Shown here one piece after another: positions 1 to 8,271 of a stretch of 64,000 bases of DNA; positions within the stretch are counted from its first letter, which is position 1; every line of letters begins with the position of its first letter. The stretch comes from Alphaproteobacteria bacterium (GTDB lineage: Bacteria; Pseudomonadota; Alphaproteobacteria; Reyranellales; Reyranellaceae): assembly GCA_016869975.1 (NCBI GenBank), contig VGCZ01000001.1:121328-185327 (forward strand), written 5' to 3'. The notes under the pieces are model-generated. The model did not search any database and was not told where the DNA came from. It saw only the letters and a program-made list of their open reading frames with translations. The position numbers and the translations under genes are program-made.

Positions 1-35
1 TCGGCACCGTCGCAGAGCGTCGCGGGGAGAAGACA

Positions 36-626
36 ATGCGGCTCCTAGTGTCATTCGTCGCCGCCGCCCTGCTCGCGGGGCCGGCGGACGCGCAGATCGA
101 ATCGTGGAAGCAGGTCGGCGGCTGGGACGTGAATGTCGACCGTAGCCTCAAGAATGGCTGCTTCATCCTGTTCAAGGGCACGCGCGGCACGGTGGTGCGC
201 CTGGGCTTCACCGCCGAGCGCGACATGCACTGGTTCCTGGCGCATGACGACTGGAAGTCGTTGGAGGACGGCAAGGCCTATGTGACCAGCGTCTCCTTCG
301 ACAACGGCGCGCCCTATACCGGGCCGATGAAGGGCAAGGCGATGGGCGGCGCCACGGTCGCGCTCACCGCGACTTTCGCCGACGCCGCCGTCTGGAAGCG
401 CTTCCTCGGCGAGTTCATGCGCGGCAACCGCATGCGCGTCACCTATGGCGGCCAGCAGATCGCGCTGCTCAACCTGCAGAGCAGCGCCGCCGCCGGCGAA
501 GCGCTGCTCGCCTGCCAGACCTCCTTTGACGGCCGCGCGCCCGGCTCCGGCGCGCCCACCGGCGGCGACCCCTTCGCGCCGCGCGGTGGCCAGCCGCCGG
601 ATCAGAAGGATCCGTTCAAGCGCTAG
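36..626 (+). CDS. Secreted protein of unknown function
   Basis: The 196-residue product starts with a clear Sec signal peptide (MRLLVSFVAAALLAGPADA, cut near residue 19-20). The mature part is small and mixed alpha/beta with no recognised catalytic motif. Its first half has the look of an invasion-associated-locus-B-like or other small beta-rich periplasmic protein, but I cannot assign a family. Two cysteines are visible (in NGCFIL and LACQTS) and could form a disulfide in the periplasm. The C-terminal 35 residues are Gly/Pro-rich and probably disordered. A GGGGAGA ribosome site lies a few bases before the ATG. It stands alone, 119 bp before a substrate-binding protein gene on the same strand. 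The gene is likely real; its function is unknown. Confidence 0.75.
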   Translation: MRLLVSFVAAALLAGPADAQIESWKQVGGWDVNVDRSLKNGCFILFKGTRGTVVRLGFTAERDMHWFLAHDDWKSLEDGKAYVTSVSFDNGAPYTGPMKGKAMGGATVALTATFADAAVWKRFLGEFMRGNRMRVTYGGQQIALLNLQSSAAAGEALLACQTSFDGRAPGSGAPTGGDPFAPRGGQPPDQKDPFKR

Positions 627-745
627 CGGATTCCCTGCCCGGCGAAGCGCTCCGGTTGTTGACTCTCTTTCACCCGCACGCGCTAATCCGCCCATGCGCC
701 CGCCGCACCGCGGCTGGCTGAACGCAAGACAGACGGAGACCCTTC

Positions 746-2326
746 ATGAAACTGGGACGCATCATCGCGGCGACGGCGATAGCCATGTCGCTGGCGATGC
801 CGCTGGCGCAGGCCAAGACCCTGCGCTGGGCCAGTGTCGGCGACGCGCTGACGCTCGATCCGCATTCGCAGAACGAGGGCCCCACCGGGGCGATGTCGCA
901 GCACATCTACGATCCACTGATCCAGCGCGATCCGCAGCTGCGCAAGGTGCCCAACCTGGCGCTGTCGTGGAAGCCGCTCGAGGGCGACGCCTGGGAGTTC
1001 AAGCTGCGGCCCGACGTGAAGTTCAGCGACGGCACGCCGTTCACCGCCGAGGACGTGGTCTTCAGCATCAACCGCGCGCTGGCGCCGAGCTCGGACTTCA
1101 AGACCTACATCGCCTCGATCAAGGAGGTGAAGGCGATCGATCCGCTGACCGTGGTGATCCACACCAACGGGCCCAACCCGATCCTGCCCGACCAGCTCAC
1201 CAGCATCTACATCATGTCCAAGGCCTGGGCGGAGAAGAATAACGTCGTCAAGCCGGCCAGCTACAAGGACAAGGAAGAGACCTTCGCGGTGCGCAACGCC
1301 ATGGGCACCGGACCGTTCACGGTCAAGCAGCGCGACCCCGACGTGAAGACCGTGCTGGTCAAGAATCCCAATTACTGGGGCAAGGCGCAGTTCCCCAACT
1401 ATCCCGATGAGGTCGTCTACACGCCGATCAAGGAGCCCTCGACGCGCGTCGCCGCCTTGATCTCCGGCCAGATCGACTTCCTGCTCGACGCGCCGTTGCA
1501 GGATATCGGCCGCATCAAGGCCACCGCCGGCCTGAAGACGCTGGAGACGGCGCAGGTGCGCTCGATCTTCTTCGGGCTGGACGTCGGCTCGCCCGAGCTG
1601 AAGTACAGCGACGTGAAGGGCAAGAACCCCTTCGCCGACGCCCGCGTGCGCGAGGCGATGTACAAGGCGATCGATATCGGCGCCATCCGCAGCAAGGTCA
1701 TGCGCGGCTTCGCGGCGCCCGCCGGTATCATCACGCCCTCGGCGGTGCATGGCTGGACCAAGGAACTCGACCAGCGCCCGGCACTCGACATCGCCGGCGC
1801 TAAGAAGCTGATGGCCGACGCCGGCTATCCCAACGGCTTCAAGGTCACGCTCGACTGCCCCAACGACCGCTACAACAACGACGAGGCGATCTGCCAGGCG
1901 GCGGTCGGCATGCTGGCGCAGATCGGCATCACCATCGATCTGCAGGCGCGGTCCAAGACGCTGCACTTCCCCAAGCTGCAGAAGAAGGACAGCAGCTTCT
2001 ACCTGCTGGGCTGGGGCGTGCCGACGCTCGACTCGCATTACGTCTTCTCGTTCCTCTACCAGACGCACGACGGCAAGGCGAACGGCGCCTGGAACTTCAC
2101 CGGCCTGTCGAACAAGGCGCTCGACGACCTCGTGGTGGCGATGTCGAAGGAGACCGACGCCGCCAAGCGCGACAAGATGATCGCCGAGGCGTGGAAGCTG
2201 GCGCGCGGCTCGAACGCCTACCTGCCGCTGCACCACCAGGTGATCGTCTGGTCGATGAGCGATAAGGTGACGACGCCGATCTTCGCCACCGACTCGCCGA
2301 ACTTCAAATACGCCGTGATGAAGTAG
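746..2326 (+). CDS. ABC transporter substrate-binding protein, family 5 (peptide/opine type)
   Basis: The 526-residue protein has a signal peptide (residues 1-24, cut after AQA). It then shows the standard family-5 extracellular binding-protein order: an opening LRWASVGDALTLDPH stretch, the central DVVFSINRAL and GTGPFTVKQRDP motifs, and a C-terminal lobe ending in LPLHHQVIVWSMSD. The length is normal for DppA/OppA-like proteins. It would capture a small peptide, opine or similar solute in the periplasm and hand it to DppB/DppC-like permeases; two such permeases are encoded at 5858 and 12255. A GGAG ribosome site precedes the ATG. An intrinsic terminator follows, so the gene is probably a single transcription unit. 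The substrate cannot be read from the sequence. Confidence 0.93.
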   Translation: MKLGRIIAATAIAMSLAMPLAQAKTLRWASVGDALTLDPHSQNEGPTGAMSQHIYDPLIQRDPQLRKVPNLALSWKPLEGDAWEFKLRPDVKFSDGTPFTAEDVVFSINRALAPSSDFKTYIASIKEVKAIDPLTVVIHTNGPNPILPDQLTSIYIMSKAWAEKNNVVKPASYKDKEETFAVRNAMGTGPFTVKQRDPDVKTVLVKNPNYWGKAQFPNYPDEVVYTPIKEPSTRVAALISGQIDFLLDAPLQDIGRIKATAGLKTLETAQVRSIFFGLDVGSPELKYSDVKGKNPFADARVREAMYKAIDIGAIRSKVMRGFAAPAGIITPSAVHGWTKELDQRPALDIAGAKKLMADAGYPNGFKVTLDCPNDRYNNDEAICQAAVGMLAQIGITIDLQARSKTLHFPKLQKKDSSFYLLGWGVPTLDSHYVFSFLYQTHDGKANGAWNFTGLSNKALDDLVVAMSKETDAAKRDKMIAEAWKLARGSNAYLPLHHQVIVWSMSDKVTTPIFATDSPNFKYAVMK

Positions 2327-2349
2327 CCCTTCGTCTGCGGCTGAAGCGC

Positions 2350-2377
2350 GCCCGCCCCTTTCGGGGCGGGCGTTTTT
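2350..2377 (+). terminator. Rho-independent terminator after the substrate-binding protein gene
   Basis: A perfect 9-bp GC stem (GCCCGCCCC / GGGGCGGGC) with a TTTC loop is followed by GTTTTT. It lies 24 bp after the stop codon of the binding-protein gene. The stem is symmetrical, but only the plus strand has the T tract. Confidence 0.9.
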
Positions 2378-2389
2378 CTTTGGGACCGC

Positions 2390-3238
2390 TCAGTTCGGCA
2401 GCCTGAAGCGCATGAAGAATTCCCAGCTCGCGATAGTCAGGTCGATCTGATTGGTCCGCGGCCAGACATGGTCGACGCCGAGCATCCTGACGTAGCGCAC
2501 CTCGCTGCCATCGCGGCAGGGTGCGGACAGCTCGACCAGCAGGTCGGGCGCGGATGGCGGCCGCCGCGCCGCAGGGCAATCGTTCAGCGCGCGCCATTTG
2601 TCGATGATCGTGCGATGCGAGTCGGCGACAAAGGTGCCGTTGCCTTCGACCGGCGTGACCGGATCGCGATCGCCGGCGCTGATCAGGATCGGCATCCCGC
2701 GAACACCTCGTCCATAAGCCGGCGGCAGGCCGCCGGCGCTGGCGGAGATCGCGGCGATACGGCCCGAAAGCTCGATGCCCAGCCGATGCGCCATCGCACC
2801 GCCGCTGGAGAAGCCAGCGACATAGACGCGGCGGCGGTCGATCGCGCTCAGTCGCGCGACGTCGTCGATCATCGCGGCGACGAAACCCACATCGTCGCTT
2901 GATGTGACGTTGCTGGCGGCGCGATGGCCGCCGTGGTTCCAGGTGCGGAAGTTCTTGTCGCTCACCGGCTCGTTGGCGCGCAAGGTCGGTGCGTCCGGCC
3001 CCGCGATGATGAAGTCGCGGCTGTCGGCCCAATGCTCCCAGCCGTAGCGCCGCACGTCGTTGCGGCCATCGGCCGTCGCGCCATGCAGCATGATGATCAG
3101 CGGCGCGCCGGGCTTCACGGTCGCCGGCACGTGCAAGTAGTAGGTGCGCTCGACGCCGTTGACGACGAGGCGCCGCATCTCGCCGGCCTGGGCGGGCCAT
3201 GCGGTGAGCAGACTCAACAGGACCAGAAGAACACGCAT
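2390..3238 (-). CDS. Secreted alpha/beta-hydrolase, PHB depolymerase / feruloyl esterase (LpqC) family
   Basis: The 282-residue protein has a signal peptide (MRVLLVLLSLLTAWPAQA) and an esterase fold. The oxyanion region reads IIMLHGATADG, the nucleophile elbow is VAGFSSGGAMAHR (Ser in GFSSG), the acid is likely the Asp in ISAGDRDPVTP, and the catalytic His is in GVDHVWPR. This pattern is typical of the polyhydroxybutyrate depolymerase/feruloyl esterase family (LpqC-like). These enzymes cleave ester bonds in exported substrates such as polyester oligomers or aromatic esters. I chose the ATG at 3238 over one 13 codons upstream because it begins the signal peptide directly. The gene is convergent with the binding-protein gene and divergent from the dioxygenase at 3377. 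The true substrate is unknown. Confidence 0.87.
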   Translation of the reverse strand: MRVLLVLLSLLTAWPAQAGEMRRLVVNGVERTYYLHVPATVKPGAPLIIMLHGATADGRNDVRRYGWEHWADSRDFIIAGPDAPTLRANEPVSDKNFRTWNHGGHRAASNVTSSDDVGFVAAMIDDVARLSAIDRRRVYVAGFSSGGAMAHRLGIELSGRIAAISASAGGLPPAYGRGVRGMPILISAGDRDPVTPVEGNGTFVADSHRTIIDKWRALNDCPAARRPPSAPDLLVELSAPCRDGSEVRYVRMLGVDHVWPRTNQIDLTIASWEFFMRFRLPN

Positions 3239-3376
3239 CGACGCACCCCGGTGTTCCGCATCGACATCCTGCCTCAATCCGGCCGTGGCGCAACGACCCT
3301 CGAAGTTTCCCGCCCCTTACGTCGCGCGAGCGGCGTCGATACACTCGCCGGAGTCCTGGCGTTCGAGGAGATCCGC

Positions 3377-4231
3377 ATGACCGGCCTCGCTACCGCGCGC
3401 GGCGAGAGCGCGCCGCCTCCGGCCGCGCTCGATCTGCGGCCGCTGGCCGATACCTTCGGCGTCGAGGTGCGCGGCGTCGATCTTTCCCGGCCGATCGATC
3501 CCGCCAGCGGCGCGGCGCTCGCCGCCGCCTTCGAGCGCCATCGCCTGCTGCTGCTGCGCGACCAGACGCTGTCGCCGGAACGCCAGGCGGCGTTCGCTCG
3601 ACTGTTCGGCACTATCGCCATCCGCGCCGACTACGATTCTGCGCCCAATCGCGACGCCGATACGCAATACGTCTCCAACACCCGCGACGACGGCATTCTC
3701 GGCACCGGCGAGCTCGACTTCCACAGCGACCAGCTCTTCTTGCCCGATCCGCTCAAGGCGCTGATGCTCTACGGCATCGAGATCCCGGCCGAGGGTGGCG
3801 ACACCCACTTCGTCGATTCCTGCGCGGCGCTGGAGCGCATGCCGGCCGCGTTGCGCGATTGCGCCCGCACGCTCTCCTGCCTGCACGCCTACGATTTCAA
3901 GGCCGACTACACCCAGCGCATGGACCACGCCGCCGGCGATGCCAACGCCCGCAACGCCGTCCACCCCATGCTCTATCGCGACGACGCCGGCCGCGAAGCG
4001 CTCTGGGTCAATCACCTCACCACGGTGCGGGTAGAGGGCACGACGCCCCAGGAGAGCAAGGCGTTGATCGCCGAGACGCGGCGCTGCCTCTACGGCGAGG
4101 AACGCCTGATCTACCGCCACAAGTGGCGCGTCGGCGACATCCTGGTCTGGAACAACCGCCTGCTGCAGCACGCCCGCACGCCGTTCGATCCCGCTCAGCC
4201 GCGCACCCTGCGGCGCACGCCGATCATATGA
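3377..4231 (+). CDS. TauD/TfdA-family Fe(II)/2-oxoglutarate dioxygenase
   Basis: The 284-residue protein has the TauD signature order. The N-terminal FGVEVRGVDLSRPID leads to LLLLRDQTLSPERQ, then the iron-binding HSDQLF (His-x-Asp), and a distal His in LLQHARTPFD followed by the Arg-rich RTLRRT that binds 2-oxoglutarate. It oxidises an unknown substrate, typically a sulfonate, an aryloxy acid or another small carboxylate, using O2 and 2-oxoglutarate. A GAGGAG ribosome site precedes the ATG at 3377; the open frame runs further upstream but only this start fits the family. The stop overlaps the ATG of the next SDR gene (ATGA), so the two are translationally coupled and may act in one pathway. 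Confidence 0.92.
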   Translation: MTGLATARGESAPPPAALDLRPLADTFGVEVRGVDLSRPIDPASGAALAAAFERHRLLLLRDQTLSPERQAAFARLFGTIAIRADYDSAPNRDADTQYVSNTRDDGILGTGELDFHSDQLFLPDPLKALMLYGIEIPAEGGDTHFVDSCAALERMPAALRDCARTLSCLHAYDFKADYTQRMDHAAGDANARNAVHPMLYRDDAGREALWVNHLTTVRVEGTTPQESKALIAETRRCLYGEERLIYRHKWRVGDILVWNNRLLQHARTPFDPAQPRTLRRTPII

Positions 4232-5013
4232 GCGGCATGCGTCGCGTCGCCCTGATCACGGGCGGCGCCCAGGGTATCGGCCGCGCCAGCGCCGCGCGCC
4301 TGATCGCGCAGGGCTTCGACGTCGCCCTGGCCGATATCCAGGCCGAGCGCGTCGCGGCTACCGCCAGCGAGCTGGGGCAGAACGGCGCGCGCGTCGCGGG
4401 CTTCACCGCCGATGTCGGCGACGCGGCCGCCGTCGAGCGTTTGCGCGCCGCGGTCGAGGACGCTTTCGGCCGCATCGACGCGCTGGTGCATGTCGCCGGC
4501 GGCGCCGGCCCGCGCAACGTGCAGCAGATCGACGAGATCGAGCCCGATCTGTGGGACCAGGTCATCGATCTCAACCTGCGCTCGGCCTATCTGATGGCGC
4601 GCGCCGTGGTGCCGGGCATGCGCACGCGCCGTCACGGCCGCATCGTGCTGATGTCCAGCACCATCGCGCGCGGCAAGACCGGGCCGGTCGGCACCGCCGG
4701 CGCGCGTCTGCCCTACGCCGCCGCCAAAGCCGGCTTGCTCGGCTTCGCCGCCCAGCTCGCCAAGGATGTCGGCGCCTTCGGCATCACGGTCAACGCGCTG
4801 ATGCCCTGGCTGACGCTGTCCGAGCAGGGCTCGCGCATCCGCCAGCGCTGGGAAGGGCTCACCCCGGAATTGCGCGAGCGCATCGTCGCGGCCGCGCCGA
4901 TGGGCCGGCCGGCCGAAGCCGACGAGGTCGCCGCCGTGGTCGCCTTCCTGTGCTCCGACGCCGCGAGCTACGTCAACGGCGTCGGCCTTCCTGTCGATGG
5001 AGCCTTCCTGTGA
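4228..5013 (+). CDS. Short-chain dehydrogenase/reductase (SDR)
   Basis: The 261-residue classical SDR has the cofactor loop TGGAQGIGRAS, the catalytic YAAAK (Tyr-x-x-x-Lys) and a preceding MSSTIARG (Ser). The usual NNAG motif is changed to VHVAGGAG. The C-terminus is the common DGAFL after YVNGVGLPV. It would oxidise an alcohol or reduce a ketone with NAD(P)H. The acidic residue ending the second strand (LADIQAE) favours NAD. It overlaps the dioxygenase upstream and the next SDR downstream by 4 bp each, so the three form a tight operon likely to process one compound class. Confidence 0.92.
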   Translation: MSGMRRVALITGGAQGIGRASAARLIAQGFDVALADIQAERVAATASELGQNGARVAGFTADVGDAAAVERLRAAVEDAFGRIDALVHVAGGAGPRNVQQIDEIEPDLWDQVIDLNLRSAYLMARAVVPGMRTRRHGRIVLMSSTIARGKTGPVGTAGARLPYAAAKAGLLGFAAQLAKDVGAFGITVNALMPWLTLSEQGSRIRQRWEGLTPELRERIVAAAPMGRPAEADEVAAVVAFLCSDAASYVNGVGLPVDGAFL

Positions 5014-5777
5014 CGCTCTCCCAAGCCGGCCGCATGGCCGGACGCCGCGTGCTGATCACCGGCGGCGCCTCAGGCATCGGCCGCGCCACGGCCGAGCTTT
5101 TCCAACGCGAGGGCGCGCGGCTGGCACTGCTGGATCGCAACGAGGCGACGCTGGCCGGCGTGGCCGCCACGCTGGGCGCCGAAGCCATCGCCTGCGATAT
5201 CGCTGAGGCGGCAGCGAGCGAAGCGGCGGTGCGTCGCGCCGCGGAGCGGATGGTCGGACTGGACGGCGTGGTCAACGCCGCGGGTGTCAGCCTGTGGCAG
5301 CGCTTCGAGGACACCACCGACGCCGACTGGCGCCGCATCCTCGACATCAACCTGATGGGCGCCATCTCGATTTGCCGCGCGGCCCTGCCTTTCCTGCGGG
5401 CCGCGCCGGGACGCGCCACCATCGTCAACATCGCCTCGGGCGCCGGCCTCGTGCCGCTGCCACGCAATTCGGCCTATTGCGTCAGCAAGGCCGGCCTCGT
5501 GATGTTCACCAAGGCGCTGGCGCTCGACATCGCCGGCGAGGGTGTGCGGGTGAACGCGGTCTGCCCCGGTCTCATCGACACGCCCATGGTCCAGACCACG
5601 CTGGCGAACTCGCCCGATCCGGCGGCACAGCGCGCGACCATGGTGGCGCGCTACCCCATGGGCCGCATGGGCGAGGCCTCGGAGATCGCCTCGGCCATCC
5701 TGTTCCTGTCCTGCGCCGAATCCTCCTACGCCACCGGCACCGCGCTGGCCATCGACGGCGGCCGCACGTTGCGGTGA
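5010..5777 (+). CDS. Short-chain dehydrogenase/reductase (SDR), second copy
   Basis: The 255-residue classical SDR has TGGASGIGRAT, NAAG (in GVVNAAGVSL), a Ser in NIASGAGL, and the catalytic YCVSK. It ends ATGTALAIDGGRTL, as is normal for the family. I take the GTG at 5010 as the start because it overlaps the previous stop (GTGA). An ATG at 5034 would remove eight residues and still leave the whole Rossmann core. The Asp ending the second strand (LLDRNEA) suggests NAD. It is not a recent duplicate of the preceding SDR, since the two differ widely. Together with the dioxygenase they suggest an oxygenation step followed by dehydrogenations. Confidence 0.9.
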   Translation: MTLSQAGRMAGRRVLITGGASGIGRATAELFQREGARLALLDRNEATLAGVAATLGAEAIACDIAEAAASEAAVRRAAERMVGLDGVVNAAGVSLWQRFEDTTDADWRRILDINLMGAISICRAALPFLRAAPGRATIVNIASGAGLVPLPRNSAYCVSKAGLVMFTKALALDIAGEGVRVNAVCPGLIDTPMVQTTLANSPDPAAQRATMVARYPMGRMGEASEIASAILFLSCAESSYATGTALAIDGGRTLR

Positions 5778-5795
5778 GGCTGGTTTGATCTTCTG

Positions 5796-5817
5796 CCTTC
5801 CCCCGGAGGGGGGAAGG
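5796..5817. repeat. GC hairpin with no T tract
   Basis: CCTTCCCCC and GGGGGGAAGG are separated by GGA in the 80-bp gap between the SDR and permease genes. There is no T run on either side, so it is not a canonical terminator. It could be a copy of a short dispersed palindrome or an mRNA-processing hairpin. Confidence 0.5.
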
Positions 5818-5857
5818 TAAGAAGCATCGGCCCCGTCGGGTGTGCTAGAAATCATCG

Positions 5858-6883
5858 ATGCTGTCGTTCCTCGTCTATCGTCTGCTGCAGGCGGCCGCCG
5901 TGATGCTGGCGGTGTCTTTCCTGTGCTTCGCGCTGTTCAACTTCATCGGCGACCCGGTCAACAACATGGTCGGCCAGGAGGCGAGCCCGCAGGAGCGCGC
6001 GCAGATCCGCCACGATCTCGGGTTGGAGGATCCCGTGCCGGTGCAGTTCGTGCGCTTCATCGGCAACGCGTTGGAGGGCAATTTCGGCCGCTCCTACCGA
6101 CTGGCCCGCCCGGTCGGCCGGCTGATCGTCGAGCGCATGCCGGCGACCCTGGAACTGGTCGCGGTCGCCGCGCTGCTGGCGCTCGCCATCGGCATTCCGC
6201 TGGGCGTGCTGACCGCGCTGCGTCGGCACAATTGGGACAGCGGCGTGGTTCTGACCTTCTCGCTGGCCGGCGTCGCGATGCCGACCTTCGTCATCGGCAT
6301 CCTGCTGATCTACGTCTTCTCGGTGGAGTGCAAGAGCTGGGCGCCGTGGCTCGGCCTGCCGGAGGGGTTCTGTTTCCCCTCCTTCGGGCGCGGCGAGACC
6401 GTCGATCTTGGCGGCTGGAATTCAGGCCTGCTGACCGGCAGCGGCTTGAAGGCGATCGTGCTGCCGGCGATCACCTTGTCGCTGTTCCAGCTCACCCTGG
6501 TGCTGCGCCTGGTGCGCTCGCAGATGCTGGAGGTGCTGCGCACCGACTACATCAAGTTCGCGCGCGCCCGCGGGCTGACCAACCGCGCGGTGCATTTCGG
6601 CCACGCGCTGAAGAACACGCTCTTGCCGGTGATCACCGTGATCGGCATCCAGATCGGCGGGCTGATCGCCTTCTCGATCATCACCGAGACGGTGTTCCAG
6701 TGGCCCGGCATGGGCCAACTCTTCGTGCAGTCGGTGCAATTCGCCGACATCCCTGTCATGTCGGCTTATCTGGTGATGGTGGCGCTGGTGTTCGTCACCA
6801 TCAACATCGTCGTCGACCTGCTCTACGCCGTGATCGACCCGCGGCTGCGCGTCGAGCGCGGCCGCGCGGTGGGCGGGCATTGA
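5858..6883 (+). CDS. ABC transporter permease, DppB/OppB type
   Basis: The 341-residue integral membrane protein begins with the typical MLSFLVYRLLQA start and has about six transmembrane segments (near residues 9-30, 100-125, 135-155, 195-220, 260-280 and 305-330). The binding-protein-dependent transport signature (EAA loop) lies in the stretch DYIKFARARGLTNR. It would form the membrane channel with a DppC-type partner; one is encoded at 12255. The binding protein at 746 is a plausible third part. No ATPase gene of this system lies in the window. The ribosome site is weak. It is separated from the other transporter genes by unrelated genes on both strands, which is unusual. Confidence 0.93.
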   Translation: MLSFLVYRLLQAAAVMLAVSFLCFALFNFIGDPVNNMVGQEASPQERAQIRHDLGLEDPVPVQFVRFIGNALEGNFGRSYRLARPVGRLIVERMPATLELVAVAALLALAIGIPLGVLTALRRHNWDSGVVLTFSLAGVAMPTFVIGILLIYVFSVECKSWAPWLGLPEGFCFPSFGRGETVDLGGWNSGLLTGSGLKAIVLPAITLSLFQLTLVLRLVRSQMLEVLRTDYIKFARARGLTNRAVHFGHALKNTLLPVITVIGIQIGGLIAFSIITETVFQWPGMGQLFVQSVQFADIPVMSAYLVMVALVFVTINIVVDLLYAVIDPRLRVERGRAVGGH

Positions 6884-6889
6884 TCGCCT

Positions 6890-6920
6890 CTGTCGTTCCG
6901 AGCGCAGCGAGGAATGACAG
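6890..6920. repeat. Imperfect inverted repeat after the permease gene
   Basis: CTGTCGTTCC and GGAATGACAG flank an 11-base loop (GAGCGCAGCGA), giving a 10-bp stem with one mismatch. It sits between convergent genes, directly after the permease stop. The motif looks like a short dispersed palindromic element of the kind scattered in high-GC alphaproteobacterial genomes. It could also act as a bidirectional hairpin, but no T tract is present. Confidence 0.55.
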
Positions 6921-6927
6921 GGAAGCC

Positions 6928-8211
6928 CTATTGCGCAACACCAGCGCGGCGGAATTCCGACTCGACGCCGTTGGCGTGCCGGCAGATCGCCCTGGTGTCG
7001 TCGAGGCGCCGGCAGGTCAGCGTATCGGCCATCCAATGGCCGGCCGCGGCCCCATCGCGCGCGCAGGGCAGATTGGGATGGGTGATCCGCACGACACCCT
7101 CGGACTGGTAGACGGCCGATACCCGCCCCTGGCAATGATCGACCGCGCCATCGAAGCGGTTGGAGATCTCGAAGGTGCCGCGGCCGTCGCGCGAGAAGCA
7201 CAGTCGCGAGGCCGTGGTGACGCCCAGGACATCCGGGCGGCCCGTCCGCTTCAAGCGGGCCGAGGTCTCCTGACCCAGGAGCCAACATCCCTCGAGCACC
7301 GCGAGGTCGCGCTTCTTCCAGCCATCCTCGGGCAGGTCGGGCGGCTTGCACGCCTTGAGCTTGGCCGCGAGGTCCTCGCGCAGCGACGCCAGGGTCGCGC
7401 TCAGGCGGCCCTGTTCGTCCTGCGCCGTCCGCACGTCGCGCAGCAGGCCGGGCGTCGGGTCGAAGACGACGACGGGCGGCGGTGGCGGCGGCGCGGGCAG
7501 CATCGTGACCTGGGGTGCCGGCACCTGCGGCACGACCTGGCGCAGTGCCCAGGCCGCCAGCAATAGCGAGATGATCGCGGCGAGGCCGACGACCAGGCTG
7601 GCGCCCCACGGGAAGCGCGACGCGGCGACCGCGGCCGGCGGCGCGACGACGACAGGTGCGACGACGACAGGCGCGACAACGACAGGCGCGACGACAGCAG
7701 GCGCGATCGGTGGAAGCGGCGACGCTATCGCACCTGACGCACCAGCATCGGAGATCGCCTCGACCTCGTAGCCCCAGCCGATCACGACGGGCTGATCGCC
7801 CACGAGGTAGCAGCAATCGTCGGCCGGCGGTCGCGCCGCCAGGCGCAAGACGCCACCGGCCAGCCGTACATCCTCCGTGGCGCCGGCTTGCAGCGACTGG
7901 CCGAGTTGCTCGACATCGGCGAGCAGCCTGTCGATCTCGGCGCGTGCGCGGCCGCGCTCCGGATCGGCCAGTCGTGTCAGCGCTCGTGTCTCGCCCTCGA
8001 GCTCGCTGTACCAGTCGACCCGGCTGCTCGCCTCGTAAGGCAGCGGCTCGGCCAGCAGGTGGAAATGGCGCTCGCCGAGACGGCGGCGCACCACGGTCCG
8101 GATCTGGCCCTGCAGCCTGTGCAGGGGATCGCCCTTCAAGCCGATCGGCTGGGCGCCGACCAGCATCGATGCGACGAGCCTGCTCCCCGCCAAGCCCTCC
8201 CCCTTCAGCAA
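6928..8211 (-). CDS. Membrane-anchored protein with Pro/Val repeat and SrfA-like C-terminal domain
   Basis: The 427-residue protein falls into four parts. Residues 1-160 are a soluble charged region with two neighbouring cysteines (DDCCYLVG). Next comes a low-complexity stretch of repeated VVAPVV units (about residues 172-190), then one transmembrane helix (about 205-225, GLAAIISLLLAAWAL). A proline run leads into a C-terminal domain of about 160 residues with FLEGCW-like (VLEGCWLLG), LCFSRDGRGTFEI and four or more cysteines. From memory, the C-terminal domain resembles that of proteins annotated SrfA family, whose function is unclear. The usual SrfB/SrfC partners are absent here. The topology suggests a cytoplasmic N-terminus and a periplasmic C-terminus. 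It is co-directional with the small secreted-protein gene at 8272, 60 bp upstream. Confidence 0.7.
   Translation of the reverse strand: MLKGEGLAGSRLVASMLVGAQPIGLKGDPLHRLQGQIRTVVRRRLGERHFHLLAEPLPYEASSRVDWYSELEGETRALTRLADPERGRARAEIDRLLADVEQLGQSLQAGATEDVRLAGGVLRLAARPPADDCCYLVGDQPVVIGWGYEVEAISDAGASGAIASPLPPIAPAVVAPVVVAPVVVAPVVVAPPAAVAASRFPWGASLVVGLAAIISLLLAAWALRQVVPQVPAPQVTMLPAPPPPPPVVVFDPTPGLLRDVRTAQDEQGRLSATLASLREDLAAKLKACKPPDLPEDGWKKRDLAVLEGCWLLGQETSARLKRTGRPDVLGVTTASRLCFSRDGRGTFEISNRFDGAVDHCQGRVSAVYQSEGVVRITHPNLPCARDGAAAGHWMADTLTCRRLDDTRAICRHANGVESEFRRAGVAQ
7640..7700 (-). repeat. 15-bp tandem repeat coding for VVAPV units
   Basis: About four imperfect copies of a GCGACGACGACAGGC-like 15-bp unit lie in frame inside the membrane-anchored protein gene. 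They encode the Val/Ala/Pro linker before the transmembrane helix. Copy number could vary between strains by slippage. Confidence 0.75.
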
Positions 8212-8271
8212 ACCGGCGCGATCTTAGAGCAAACGCCACGGCGGCGAAATCACGCTGGCGCGGCGCGCGCC

